This document shows, one piece after another, positions 38,292 to 52,019 of a DNA stretch of 64,000 bases (positions are counted from its first letter, which is position 1; each line of letters starts with the position of its first letter). Below the pieces are notes generated by a model. That model worked only from the letters and a program-made list of their open reading frames with translations, did not search any database and was not told the origin of the DNA. This DNA is from Dioscorea cayenensis subsp. rotundata (taxonomy: Eukaryota; Streptophyta; Magnoliopsida; Dioscoreales; Dioscoreaceae): assembly GCF_009730915.1 (NCBI RefSeq), contig NC_052475.1, positions 25,667,016 to 25,731,015 on the forward strand, in the 5' to 3' direction. A program made the position numbers and the translations under genes.

Positions 38292-41200
38292 TCAGTACAA
38301 AAATCGGCACAACAAAGCTGTCACAAGCAACAATATCGTCAACAGCCCGTTATCTAATCTGCTTGAGGCAGAAATATTGTGACTATTGACACTGTACACT
38401 GCTCCAGTTTTATCATCTCGGATTTTGATGCTTGAGGAGCCTGAAATAATCAAAACAATGATAGTTGCAGTCAATTCATTTTCAGAATTTTAGAGCACCA
38501 CTTATTACATTTAAAGACAACGGTAAATGCAAATTGAATCCGCTATTTGGTAAACAAGGAGTAAACAAAAGAACACACAGAACAGGCAAAATTTAATGAA
38601 TTCTTTTTCCCCAGAATGCATAATTTAAAAAATATGTAATTGACAAGATTAAGACCAGTCAGTTCAGAAAAATTAGAAGTTGACGCAAAGGTAAATGAAA
38701 CATACAGTACGGAACCCTAGATTCAAAGTTTTGATGATCCAGATGACACATTTGAAAGCACAAAAAATAAATAAATAAAGAGCACAAATAGCTTTTTGGA
38801 ATCATGGGTTTGGGGTTGTTTATTATGCTGTTCATTTTTACTATGTGAATAAATTGGATAGATTCAAAAGTTCCAATTTGCTGAACAAGAGAAATGAAAC
38901 ATCAAAAGAAAATGATATTGAAGAAAGACAATATAAAACTAGAACAAAAGAATGTCCTGTGGATCCATTTCAAGGCAATATGTGATGATAGAGGCATGGA
39001 GGTCTCATTTCAATAACATTTTCCATTCCCCTGTTTCCTATCCAGATGATGGAATACCCTCCTCAAACTTTTAAGTAAAAATGTATAGGAATTGCAAGGG
39101 AAAAATCATTGCTTTTTTTTTTTTCATATCGAACTTGGTAAAAATCTTCAGATATGTGATCCAACTTATAATTATATTCGATCTGAAGATACGAACATCT
39201 AAATTCCATATTCTTCTATATGCACATATTGAAGACCAATTTTCATATGAGAAAACACATAAAGTTGAATATATATATATAGAACACAACCCACAAGAGC
39301 TCTGAAAAAAAAAAAACTCCCCTTATAAAATGTTCATCCACAAAGTAAATTATAGAGAATGAAAAGGCACATAGGACTTACAATTATAGTCAGTCCAACC
39401 AATATTCTGGTTTTCAAGATCATAAATGACCAACTTATTTGATAGGACTAAATCTGCAAAAAGGAGAAGATAATGATGACATCAGTAAAAGATTCAAAAT
39501 TCTATCGAATATGAAATAGTGAAAAAGGAAACTATTCAGAAGCTATTCCGGAGGCTCAATTAGCTCTCTTGGGATCAGTTTCTTTACTTCTGTAATGCAT
39601 TCCAAACAAACAAAAACTGTAACAAATGTCAAAAGTAAATAATACATCAACAAGTTCAAGAGAGGGTAAATTACTTCTAAACTATAGTATTTAATGGCCT
39701 ACTGATTTTTGAGCTTGCAGCATTGCACACACTGTGGCTAAGGTGCTTATGCATATCATGGTTTTAAAATCTAAATTTGGTTTCAATGTCAGACTGGGTG
39801 AAAACTAGCATAGTCACCTTTATTATTTATTGTTCTCGTCGCATCTGATCTTAGTATGTATGGTATAAATCATAAAAAATGTAATATTATTGGCCCCTTT
39901 TTAAATTATAAGCTCTTGCAATATTTCCCGCAACTTCAATCTGATTCTCAAAAGAACAGGTCATATCAATAATCAGATTCTTGAAATATCATTTGATGTT
40001 CTTGCTTCATCATTAGATTTTCATGACTAGGGAAACTTAATAATGCTAGGCAATATTTGGACAGGATTGAAGACAGAATTTCTAAGGGAAACAAAGTCAG
40101 AGTTATAAAGTGAATTGTTTACCCCCCAAAAGAGCAATGTCTCTTCCATCCCTTGATTGCACGCCACTATTTTGCCAACCAACACACCACACACTATCCT
40201 GTAAGCAATCCAACAAATGATGTTACTGAATCAATAACAATAGTAGCAAAACTACAAATTTAGTTTAAAATGCATCGGTACTGTCAGATGTAATACCATT
40301 ACTAAAAAGGCTTATTTGCTCTCCCATCCTATCTTAAGAATTTTAAATAAAGTAAATAAATTTTTTCTTAGTTTGTCTACCAAATAAGCAAAAAAGTTAC
40401 TTTGAAGCCTAATCAAGTTGATTGATCAACAAAAGTAAATATTGATTCTCCTTCTCCATCTGTCAACACTGACTCAAGTACAAATTAGCTGATTTTAAGG
40501 AACATTTGCAATTTTCTCTAGAAGAAACTGAATCCCTGGAATCATAAGTTCTTGATAAATGAGGTGGAGAAGATCTTAACTACTGCTGAACAAATTTGAA
40601 GCTTTAAATAGGGTGAAGTAGGAAAGGAGTTTAAAGGATAAGTAAAAGATGCATGTCAGCAAATGTAAAAGACATAGGCACACCACCTGTTCCCTAACCA
40701 AAAAGTATATAAGGCAAAAGTTCATTTACAAAACCATCAGTAAATGGTCGATTGATACAGTACAAAAGATATTGTGTGATCTAAGAAAAATAATAGAAAT
40801 GGAAGACGCACAGGCAGCTATTGCAAGGGGAAAACTTTCATGATACAAGATTAATTGTACGAGTTAAATCACTTTAAACAACTATTTGTAAACATAAGTT
40901 CATGTCTCCAGATACCACAGTCACAAGCTCAGGAAATAGATATTATTTACCTGATCTTCAAAAAGATAATCATGAGGATGCACTGTCAATAAAAGGGAAT
41001 TCTCAAAATGGAAAATGACATCTGGAAATCCATCATCTACACTGCAATAAAGGACATTGGAAGACATTAAAAAGAGAAACTAACTATAAATTTATGACAC
41101 AAAAACCAAATTATGAATACATACTTTTTGTAAAAGCGAAAACACAGAAAATCTTGAACAGTATGGAAGTTCAAATCCGGCTGGTACGAAAAGATCTGAG

Positions 41201-44200
41201 AAGACATTAAAAAATGACTCAAAGAAATCAAAATAAGTTTGAAACAATCAACTATCTGGGGAAGAAGGTTTCATACAGAAGACATCAATAGCTTGTATGC
41301 TGTTTCTGGGAGATATGCCAAGGTTGTACCACTATCGATAATTGTCCCTTTCTTTTCTCCAGTTTCAAACAAATCAGTAGGAAGCGTTAAGAAGGACCCA
41401 CCAACTTCAATTGCCTTCAAATTAACATTGTAATGTGGCCTACAACAGTCATACATTCATCAATCTCAGGGACTTCAATATTAAAAAGGCAAATGGTTAA
41501 AAAAGCGAAACAAAACTCGGACTTAGTGTAAAACAGAAATAAAGTTAATCTATACTAGCATTTCATTCCCAAAACAACTCTAGCATATAATATGGCCTAG
41601 AGCCACTCAAATGAATGCAAAGCGTTGCACAGAAGTGCCCCAAAATAAAAGAAGCAACCATAAAGAAGTGTTTCTCCAATATTTCTGTAGGCATGGAAAA
41701 TAATTTTCATCAGACAACTTCTCATGAGCCAAATCATGTGCCAATTATAGTAATAATTGGCTCTAAAAAAATCTATTTGGCGAATCATTCGAATAAATGG
41801 AGCTAAGTATACATCATCAGATTATAAAATTATCCAGGATTCCCCTCTCACATCACCATGCCCTGATTGATAAACAATTTGGAATTTGCTGAAGCATATC
41901 ATGTGCCATATCCACCCCATCAAATTCCTTGCAGATTTCATAAATTTGACAAGTTCCGAGGCATTCCACTCCTCTTCGTAGATTCTTCATTAGTAATGGT
42001 ATCACCTATTTCGGCTAAACAAGTTGGTTGTTTGGTGATGCATATGCAACAAAAGAAAATTCAGCATCAAAGAAAAGAGCACTAACTAGATAACAACAAA
42101 TGCCTATTCAAACCTTGAGATCCAAACACAGTGAATACGTTACAAATAAATTTTTTTATTCACGAATGTGTCACAAACTTTCCTAATTATATTAGAATAA
42201 ACCAATACATTGAGGATTATTTATTTTAGTTCAGGAATATCAAATGGAACAGCTAATCTGAAAAAAGAAAGAAGTTTCGCAAATTTTTTTTAAGAAAAAA
42301 ACAAGTAGCCTCCAATTTAGATTTACTTGTCAACGCTAACTCTTAACCTTGCATGGTAATGCAATTCAAAGAAAAGGATTGTGGATCCTTTTTTGGAAGG
42401 AAGAATGGATAGAGTACGTAAACATATTTTAAGCATATCATATTATGACAAGAAATTGATTTTCTTGGAAAAGCGTTAAATGCGACAAGAAAGTGGGGGC
42501 CAGCAAATGACAAGGAAGAGCATGCCAAATTAATATCAGGCCATCAATAGAAACTGAAACAAAAAATTGCATAGGAAATTAAAAGTTGCTTGAGAAGTTC
42601 TGCACTAATGAGGCCTAAAGTGACATACTGATCAGGTACCAACGGGGTAGTCTTTACTTTTGGCTCAACCACACGCCCAATGGCGAAAATTCCACCTCCA
42701 TTTGTAGTGTCCAAGCAATGAGAAAATACCTTCTTCACTTTCCCAGAGGAAGCTAGTTGAGATAACATAGATGAATTTGACTGTCCCAAAACCAAGAATT
42801 CCGTCAAGTGCTTCACCTGATGAACCTAAATCAGCAGATTGTTGTGCACCACACCTATATCAAACATGATGGAGCAAAAAGATTTATTTAAAACTTGAAA
42901 AAGCAGCATGTCTAGAATACTACTAAGCCATAATGGAAGCAGCAGAAGTTATAGGGTAATAATTCCTCCTAGATTTGTTATGTTCTGTTGTTAGTACAAG
43001 ATACTTCCTAGATGACATCAACAACATGTCTAGAATACTACTAAGCCATAATGGGAAATGAATCACTACCAAAAGTGAAAGAATATCCATGTCTTTTGGT
43101 TCCAGGACAATTTCTTTCACCATCTTGATCATTTAAAAGTGACACATTCTTCTAAAGCATTGCTTGAGCCACTTAGCAATTAGATGACAATAACAAATAA
43201 AGATTATGAGTTTTAGTGAAAAGAAAATCCCTTTTCATAGAATAATATTAAGAATCCTAATGGTGCCTTGAAATGTCACATGGAAAATATAGGCACCCAT
43301 TGAACATAGACGATGGTAAACATTTTTCAAATTATTAGGAGGATCCTAAACAGCCTTAGCTCAAATACAAAACCATTGCAACTACAACAGTTTGCTAAAT
43401 TAACGCAAGGAGCAAGCCGACAAATTTGAGTTGAATCCAGAACAGAGTTTACCCGAATGTGACACTCCCATTGGCAAGTTCTGTCTGATGATCACCAGTG
43501 ACTTGGTTGTATTGAACAACATCTGTCACATAAAACCCAGAACTCGTGCTCCCGTCACCATACGACACGCTGTACTGGCAAGGCAAGTTTGGCGTGCATC
43601 CTGGAATGTCTCCCCCATACAATGAGGAGCAGAAATTCTGGTCACAAGACACATACTTTGCAGTGCTTGATCCTTTAGGATCAAACAATGCAAGCTCTAC
43701 CTGCAAGGCACCAAAATCAACCCTTTTAATCAATACACAAAACAATCATCCCACAGAAAAGAATAGCACTGCGAGAGATCATCAAACAAAACTCAATAAA
43801 GATTACCCCTTGTATATCACTTTTCTTAGGGCAACGCTGGCATGTCACACAATTCACCCAAAGGATGTCACTTCCGGTGTCCACCTGCACATAATAGTTC
43901 TTGGGTGGCGATCCAAGCGCAATTTGAGCAAAATAAAGCCTACAAACAACCCAATACGAAAATAAAAACATCAAGCATTATTCCACATTAGGTATACACA
44001 ATTCACAGACCAAATCCAACAAAACAACGAGAGAGAAGTAAATAGAAAGCAAACCCCGTGCTGGTAGGCAGGCCCACTCCACCCATAGGGAGATCAACAG
44101 CAGAAAGAAGCCGACCATGGCGACGAGCATCATGCGCACGGAGCTCCTCCACCATCCGCCGACCAAAGAACTTGTGCTGCACCTTGAAAATCCCATTCCC

Positions 44201-44284
44201 AGAAACACCAATCGCCCCACTCTCAAAAACCACCAAAACAAGCAAAAATACAAAACATCCACCAAGAATTCTCCTCCGATCCAT
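38292..44284 (-). CDS. pepsin-like aspartyl protease, GPI-type, with frame-breaking base in exon 4
   Basis: Family A1 aspartic protease of the plant ASPL/CND41-like kind. Exons on the minus strand: 44284-44055, 43939-43807, 43700-43453, 42854-42629, 41439-41277, 41195-41125, 41041-40951, 40198-40123, 39453-39382, 38440-38292. Signal peptide, then GLYFAQIALGSPPKNYY, the first catalytic motif VDTGSDILWVNC (Asp about 97), SYGDGSTSSGFYV (flap), GILGFG, NVNLKAIEVGG, and the second catalytic motif IIDSGTTLAYL (Asp about 314 if the frame is corrected). The C-terminus has a hydrophobic stretch (LLTILLLVTALLC) fitting a GPI signal. Total 1459 nt, one more than a multiple of three. The extra base is the third G of TTTTGGGACAG at 42785-42787, where the family reads GFGQS. 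As written, translation stops before the second aspartate. Confidence 0.88.
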
Positions 44285-44323
44285 GAAATCCCACAAAAAA
44301 AACCACAAATCTCACCACCACCT

Positions 44324-44331
<8 letters not shown>

Positions 44332-44358
<27 letters not shown>
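44332..44358. repeat. (CT)n microsatellite in protease 5' leader
   Basis: CT units in plus orientation, i.e. GA in the transcript, about 50-75 nt upstream of the protease start codon. GA tracts are common in plant leaders and core promoters. Confidence 0.85.
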
Positions 44359-44360
<2 letters not shown>

Positions 44361-46390
44361 GAGAAAGGGAAGCAAAAAGAAGAAAAAAAAGAAGAAAGGG
44401 TTCGCTTTCCAACGGTTTTCGCTTAAATATGAAACAAGCGGGAGCGTGTTCTCTTTTTTATACCAGCTTCCTTTTCGGCGTCGGAAGGGAAGCCAGCGAT
44501 GCCAGCTCTCACCGCTCAAGAAGGGCATCATTTTTTTATTATATATATATATATATTTATAATTTTTAAATCATCAAAACTGGCATTCATTCATAAATGT
44601 TTGAAAATTTTTATTTTATTATTTTTTTTTTTTTTTAAATCATTTTTATTTAATGTTGCTTTGCTTTGAGTTTAATTTATCTTTCTTTTAAACTTTGACC
44701 GGATTGGGTTTGTGGCCACGTGGGGCAATGGACGTGCCTACCTGTCTCCTGCTTTGCGTCGGCTGCCCCTAGAAAAAAACATAATAGGGGCTTTTTTGAC
44801 ATTTTCATCCATTCAAAAATGTGTAAGATTGAATTTATATATCTCTCTTTTATTATAAATTTTAAATTAATAATACTTTATACTTGTAATAATATGTTAA
44901 AAATTAATTTAATAAATACTTTTGTACGTGCAATGCGTTTGTCAATTCTGGTGTTGATAAGTTGTTAACTAGATATCTATCTGTGCACTTTTTATAGGTA
45001 ACATTCAATTGAGACTTATATAAGTAATAAGGTACAATGCTGACTTTGGGAAAAAGAAAAGTTGACCCAGAATATATGCATTTAATAAATATTATGATTT
45101 TTTGGTATGCAAGAGATGTATGTTTTTTAGTCCAATATTTGAGTTTCATAAATGCTATGATTTTTTGGGCATATAAGAGAAATGTTTTATATTTAATTTT
45201 TAACAGTGACAATACAGATGTGTTGAAAGAGTATTTTTGTGTTTATGCATATCTGTGATTTAATTATTTATTTTATTAAAAAAATTATAGAATGTATATA
45301 TATATATATATGCATTTCACATAAAATTTTTATTAAAAATTATATTTAAAGAAAAAATGTATGAATGTTTATTTTCATATATCATGCGGAAACATACTTA
45401 TTTTCATATTTCAGAAAATAGTCAAAATACCAATAAGGGAAATAAATCTAATTTTAAATTAAATAAGGGGCAAAAATCCAAAACATTAATGGAGACTCCA
45501 GTGAACATCTCTGTCACAACAACTAGCAATTAGTAATATGACTAACTTGCTAAGTAAGTATCCTCATGGTTTCCATTTATTTAAGTGCCTCCTTCCTGGA
45601 AGCTTTGGTTTTTTGGATAAAGCTAGAAGCATATTGAAACATATATTAATATATAGATACCAACAATCAACTTAATTACCTACTTAAGTTGTGAGGATAG
45701 AATGAAAACAAAGCCAAAATTAATATAGTGATTAAGAGTTCAAATTTCTCCCTTTCATGATAAATAATCTAAATATTGATTTCTTCACCGAGAAAAATAA
45801 ATTAATCTTTCTAGTGATTTTGAAATTTTTTACTTTTTAAATATGACAAGTTCTATATTAAAAATCAAGGCGCTTAATTTTGTTTAACATATAAATGGCA
45901 AATTTATTTAGGCTACTATTTACTTAATTATTTTAGTCCAATTGCTTGACATAAGATTATTGAAGCTGTTGACTCCAATTAAATTTCATTATATATTGCT
46001 GAGATATGAAGTTAAGTCGATGAAACACATTCGCATTGCTCATGAAATAAAAATAATATAGAATAATTATATGTTAACCATTGTATAACAAAACTTAGTA
46101 AAAAACAATAATAATAATAAAAATCTATCTTTCTGTAAAACATTGATAAATTGCCATTTTGTTTTTAAATAAAGGTATATATCCAAATTTTAACTTCAGT
46201 ATTTTTTTTAAAAATTTTTGGAAAATAATATGATTTTTATGGAATTATTCAATTATTAACTTCTACAATGATAATAATAATTAGTTAAAAAAAATCACTA
46301 AAAAAAAAAACTCAACTAAAACTTTCTCAAATCTCAGGCAAAATTCTATTATTTTTCAGGGCATATATGCAAAACACCCAGTAAACTGTA
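44359..46390. other. intergenic region protease / SNAP43 (divergent)
   Basis: AT-rich spacer between two divergent genes, with (AT)n at 44541-44557 and 45297-45312 and a loose direct repeat around 45076-45205 (TATGATTTTTTGG twice, about 66 bp apart). No coding signal seen. Confidence 0.65.
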
Positions 46391-47042
46391 AAAGCCCTAA
46401 TCCCAAATTCCCAACCGCCTTGCGTTTGTCTTCTCAAGCGCTGGCTTCCCTTTCCGGCATACTCGCCGTTCGCTCTCCGGCTTCATCTCAATTTTCGGAA
46501 TTCGTCGGCCTTGATTCGTAAGGCTCTTCCTTCTTCTCAATTGCTTCTTCCCTACTCGCCGTTCTTATGTAGTGCCTGCGCAGTTGCTTATCAGTTTTCC
46601 TTTGATGGCAATGTCTTTTGATGGGTGTGAAAAATTATATAGGATATAGACTAATGTTTGCAAATTTCATGTGGTTTACACCTGTAAAAGTTAAAATTGG
46701 CATGATTTCAATGCAGCAATATATGTATATTATGTATATCCATTGGACTATTCTTGGAAGTTATTGTCTCAACTCTCAGGACTTCTGCAATTTGGCCATC
46801 CATTTTTGTGTTTCATGCGATTTTGAAAAGATGAAATTGGAACAGTTTCACTGCAGCAATGTATTTTTATCCTGTTCTGTAGATTATTTTTACAAGTTAG
46901 AATATCAACTTCTGGTCCTAGTTTAAGTGGTTTGTGGAAAAAACATCTTCTTTCTGTAATCCTCTGCGATTCTATAATTGCAATTTTATTGGCTTTTTTG
47001 TATGTAATCTTTATTATCATGCAATTATGCAAGTATTATTTA

Positions 47043-47259
47043 GGTTGTGTTTGGATAGAAAATAATGATGGAAAGGAGGAATAGCTATTTCCTACCTTAT
47101 GCTTGGCTCTTATTCCAGCAATAAGCTAATAGCAGAGATCGCCGTGGAATTAACTTGTTCCTGAATAAGACCCCTTATTCTTTGGGGGTTTGGCTTAGAA
47201 TGTAGGAAAAAGATATGTATTATATCATGTTATTCCTTGTCTAGACTCTAAACACCTTC
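47043..47259. mobile_element. MITE-like insertion in SNAP43 leader intron (candidate)
   Basis: A ~217-bp segment starts GGTTGTGTTTGGATAG; the reverse complement of its right end starts GAAGGTGTTTAGAGTCTAG. It is flanked by TTA on both sides (47040-47042 and 47260-47262). Short size, TGTTTGG-type ends and a 3-bp TTA duplication fit a PIF/Harbinger-like MITE, but the terminal repeats match only partly. Confidence 0.4.
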
Positions 47260-47610
47260 TTATGTGATATTTGTAATATTATGTTTTTTTTTTATTTTTA
47301 TAACCAGAATGTATTTTTTTTTTTACAGAAATTTCCAAATGTCTGGAATTTTTATGATGCATATGTTAGTTTTGGTTTTGTTTTTTCTATAAATCTAGAA
47401 ATGTTACATTTCTGAATCTCAAGCAAATTTTTTGTTTGGCCTGTGGCAATTATCTCATGGCCCCAACTCCTTAGCTGGTCCACCATGCATTAAATCCTTT
47501 TTAATGATTTGTCTTTAATGTAATCTATTTTATTGGTTCTATAGGTGAGAGATTTTAATAATAATTAAGACACAAGGCACGCTTAGTGGTCAGATGTGAT
47601 TTTCATGATA

Positions 47611-50587
47611 ATGGACCTGGCACCCTTTAAACTAGATATTGATGAGCTTCTTGATGAGTTCACTGAGGTAATTAACTTCTAGTTATCAGCCATTATATTC
47701 TTGTTTTCTGTAGGAAAATGATTTTCTTTGGTGTTTTGATTTTCAAAATGGCAGGGAAATTTGACTACTTTGACGGATTTCAAGAGGCTGTGGGCAGCTA
47801 GAAAGTTCTCATACATCTATGAAGCTAGACCTACTACAAACTCTGCTTTCTTCATGCAATCCCTTTTCTCATATTGCATCAGTATGTTTGGATGCTTATC
47901 ATGCTCATTCCAACTTATGATGTATATCTTTGAGGTTTCTATGGTTTGATTACTTTTAATCGTATTGTCTTGTGAACGTAGGTAACATTGTTTCTCAAGC
48001 CCCGCTGGCAAGGCGATTGGGTGGTCTTTATTGCCTTTATTGTCTTCATCAGACACAGCCCTACAAACCTAGCTTCAAGATTTACTTGTCCCTTGGTATG
48101 CTTTGTTTTAACTTTTTTATTTTTTTAGATACGTTTGTTTTTCTACATCATATTTGTTGATTGTATGATTTAAAGAAGCCATAGTTATGCATAGAGAGCA
48201 ATCCTTAATTATTTCACTGTTGATTGTCATTTGATAGATATTTCCACTTTTAATGTCTTGAAGAATGCAGGACTTGTGATGGTAGAGATTATTATTTGGT
48301 TCATTTCTCTATGATCACTGCATCTTTTTCTTTTTCTTTTTTTTTTAATATAAAAAGTCCTTTTTATTTAATTTCATGCTGCTGTTATGCTTTCTTCAAC
48401 AGTATTTTCCCCTTTTTTTGGGTACATGGGTTGTTTTTGAATGTTGCTTACCATTACTTCTTCTTTGCTCTTTCAAATTACAGATGAATTGAGGAGACTT
48501 AGAAAGTTGGTGATTGATGCGAAGGAAAATGGCATCAAAGTGGTTATCGCATTAGTGAAAAGAATGCTAGTTATGAACATGTTTCTATTTGGTTCTGTCG
48601 ATATAGCTGGTGGTTCTGTAACTCAGAGAGTTGAGGAAATCACTAAACTGCAAAACAAGCACATTCAAATTGCATGTGAGAAGTATCGTATCTGATTCAT
48701 TCTCTGTGCCTTTCTCAGCATTCATTAGACTCTAAAAATTCCTAATTACTGTTATGTTAGTATTTTGATGCCTTTTCTAATTTGTTCTCTTTTTCAATGC
48801 AGATTATTGTCTAACACTCAGATTGAGGACTTTCTGCATATGGACCTCGTAAGTTAGCATTTCTTTTTCTGAAGCAGAATTTTTCTTGTTTTCATGTTGT
48901 CCCTATAAGGTGTTTATATATGATAAATGGTTAGCTTGTTTTTCTGAGATGAAAAATAAAACTGAAACAGGTTGTTTTAAGTAGAAGAACATGATATCGA
49001 ATTTTATCACCTGGTCCTTCATTTTTGCACTTAAGAATGCATTTTTGCTCCTGTTAGCTTAATGTGTATTAGAAATTGATGTGAAATCTCCTAGTTTTGT
49101 AGAGACACTTCTCTGTATGTAGGTATGCACTAAAGTATGTGAAGGTCATTTTCATTTTCTTTTATGTACAACATTATCATTTAACTCAACATCCTACGGT
49201 TGTGTGTATGCGGGTGGAGAAAATTAAGTTTACAGACTTAAACTCTTTGAGTTTAAGTTATATTGGCACCTCTACTTGGACTTTGAAATGATAATGTGCA
49301 CTTTAAGGTTCTTGCACTTTCTTTGTAGAAAAATCATGTAGAAGATTGTCTCTTAGTGATGGGCTACTTATAGGTCAGGACTTGTCATTCAAAGATATCT
49401 TGGCCAAAAAAAGAAAGTAAGAGAATTTTTTGTAATTTCAAAACTATTAATAGGCCAGAAACATGATTCAAAAGCTTCTACATGTCGCTTTATTTTTGAA
49501 AGCTAAGTTGGAGAAATGTGACTTTTTACGTTGATCATAAAAAAAGTGTTATTTGACATCATTATTTACGAGACAGAAGAATGGCAATAGCCATGTTACT
49601 TTTCCTTTTGTTTTATAAGATTTTAATCATTAAACCCTACTCTCAACTTCATGTGTGATTTCATGAACAAAATTGGTATTGAATAAAAGATAAAAATTTA
49701 TGAAGCAAGTCTTTAAAGCTATCTGGGTCCATACTTGAGTGCTGATTACCTATTATTTTGGCAGGGTGCAGAAATGGAGCTTAAAGTACTCAAAAAAATG
49801 TCAGAAGAATATGAAAATGCAAAGCAACTGGCTATCAAAGGTGCTTCTACATTACCAATTGATTAATGCTACCTTTTCAATTTTCTCAATCCTGTCACAG
49901 CCCGTATGCACTAACCTCTTACGCGTAAGAAATCATGATGATCAGAGAGTTTTATAGGTTCATTCTTTTAAAGTTTTAGTTAAAGGAGCTGTCGCAGTTT
50001 GCAGACTTGATTCCCTTTTTCGGTCTTTGCTAAAAATTTCTTTTGAGAAGCATTATGTACCTATATCAGAGCTATTCAAAGTAAAGTTATCCTAGAGATA
50101 CCAGTAACTCAGTTGGAAACTATATAGACCATTAAGTTTCTTGTATTCAACTGAGTGTTATTCAAGGTGAGTTTTAATTGGCTGGAGGAAGCTCAAAAGA
50201 TGCTTTTGGCAATTATGTCATATTTAGCATGATTTGGAACTGAAGAGATGCTGTGTATTGTGTTCTTATTTTAAGACTTAAGAAATTGCACAACGTGTGC
50301 AAGATGTTTTCATTACTCATAGGCCTGTAATCAAGAGCTTTCTTGCAACTATTTTTCTACTCATTCTCATTTACTTTCTAATTTCAGAGGCTAGTCAGAA
50401 GGTTGAGGTTCAGGACATAAAACATATAGCAGAAAATAAGAAACTGGTAGGGAACATGGTGAAAGAAATAGTGGATGAATGGGATGCTCAAAAGGAAATG
50501 TTCTATAAGCAGACAGGCATTAGCCAGCGAAACGAGGTTGCACTTGTTGATGATTTTGATGAATTGGAACATCTACTGAATGAATGA
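47611..50587 (+). CDS. SNAP43: SNAP43 / SNAPC1-like subunit of the snRNA-activating complex
   Basis: Subunit of SNAPc, the nuclear factor that binds snRNA gene promoters for polymerase II and III transcription. Exons: 47611-47667, 47755-47881, 47982-48095, 48484-48682, 48803-48848, 49765-49840, 50388-50587. Sum 819 nt, 272 residues, all phases consistent. Opens with MDLAPFKLDIDELLDEF and carries the conserved SNAP43 core: FKRLWAARKFSYIYEARP, GGLYCLYCLHQTQPYKP, FKIYLSLDELRRL, KRMLVMNMFLFGSVD. The C-terminal third is charged and likely helical. A non-coding first exon appears to end near 46516 (GATTC|GTAAGG), with a roughly 1-kb leader intron reaching about 47545. A further intron lies in the 3' UTR (50652-51092). 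The donor of exon 6 (AAAG|GTGCTT) is weak but keeps the frame. Confidence 0.88.
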
Positions 50588-52019
50588 AGTTGATAAACCA
50601 AACTGATTTCAATCACCTTTAGCCTTCTTCATGTTCGAGCAGGATGAACAGGTATGTAGTACTGTTTATTTATTGTGTGCTTTCTTTTTCATAGGCCTGA
50701 TTGTTGGAGAATTGTTAAGTCATCATTTAAATAATATTGAGATTTGCTGACCTTTTCAAACTTCTCATGAAGCAAATTTTCTTGCTTAAACCAACATAGA
50801 AGATGTCCCAAGTAACAAGTCTTGGTAAATTAAAGAATGCAAGTTCTATACAAAGATTTGACTTGAGTTTGAGGTCTGCTTTCTGTGGAGATTGTTATGA
50901 ACATTAGCCCTTCTTTTTCAGAATCCCCCCTACAGAATTAGTTTGTTTAAATGGCAATCCTATTTTCTTCTCACCTTTTTAATTGTCTGTTAACATGCTT
51001 ATTAGAATTATATTCTTGTTGCTTTGTCAAATGCGACCTGTGGCAAATATGGAATCTTTCTTCTAACCTTTACAATGGTTCTAAACTTGCAGATTGGGGA
51101 AGACAAACACAATGAAGCTCTTTTTTCATGCTGAAGTTGCTGAGGAGTAAAAGTACTCATTCCTGAGCAATGAAACCAAAAGAAGTGTACTCTACAAAGT
51201 CATACACAAGGATGGGATTTTGTTCCTGGTTCTTGTAACTATCGGCTATTTCAATTTTCAACTGAAATGTCACTTGTCCTCCTGTGCATGGCTTACAGGT
51301 CAAATGATCAAGTTGAAATTTTGTTCATATGAACTATAATTTGTTATTCTATTTTGAGATGTGTGAAAAATATGTATAATTCACATCTATTGTTTGCGTT
51401 GCGTGTAAATCTTATTTATCAGGTTTAAGGTGGATAGTTTGTTATAATGAGTTACAATTATTTTCAGTGATGGTGATAGTAGAATTAACCATCTGATAGA
51501 TTAGCAATGATGTTTAGGCTGAATTGATTGTCGGAATGGCATGGTGGTCAAGATGGCATTTATGTAGCATTCATTTTTAAAAATTAAATTATTATTATTA
51601 TTTTAATCTTAGTATAAATGATAAACTGAAAATCTTCTCCTTACACTTTAAATTATAAGGGTTTATGATTTATTATTTAGGGTTTATGGCTTAGGATTTA
51701 CGATTTAGGGTTTGGGATTTAGGATTTACGGTTTAGGATTTAGGGTTTATGTTTTTTAAAGTTTGGGTTAAAAGTTTTATAATATTTGGGTTTAAGATTT
51801 TAGGATATTAGGGTTTAAAGTCTAATATAAACCTTTGAACTTAAAAAATAAAAAAAATAAAGGTTTAAATAATAAAAAAAATTAAATTAAAAAAAATGAT
51901 AGATAAATAATGGCGTGGATTTTAACATGGTCATTCAGACTATCAATTCGGCATAAATGGAATTACTCATAAATAAATACTTCTCCAAATTTTTATTTGA
52001 TTTTAAATATTTTTAAAAT
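50588..52019. other. SNAP43 3' UTR and downstream spacer
   Basis: The SNAP43 3' UTR contains a likely intron (50652-51092, CAG|GTATGT to TTGCAG|ATTG). Beyond about 51300 the DNA is AT-rich, with a degenerate telomere-like stretch at 51657-51818 and A-rich runs before the transposon. No further gene seen. Confidence 0.65.
51657..51818. repeat. degenerate (TTTAGGG)-like repeat
   Basis: Repeated variants of the plant telomere motif: TTTAGGGTTTATGG, TTTAGGGTTTGGG, GATTTAGGATTTACGG, TTTAGGGTTTATG, ATTAGGGTTTAAAG. Units are 7-16 bp and imperfect, so it is telomere-like rather than true telomeric sequence. Confidence 0.7.

Noticed and set aside
44058..44569. Plus-strand open frames opposite the protease first exon
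   Set aside because: Ser/Leu runs come from the (CT)n tract and the rest is antisense to exon 1 of the protease.
50297..50387. Upstream extension of the last SNAP43 exon as coding
   Set aside because: It reads a hydrophobic stretch from intron sequence; the acceptor TTTCAG at 50387 restores the phase from exon 6.
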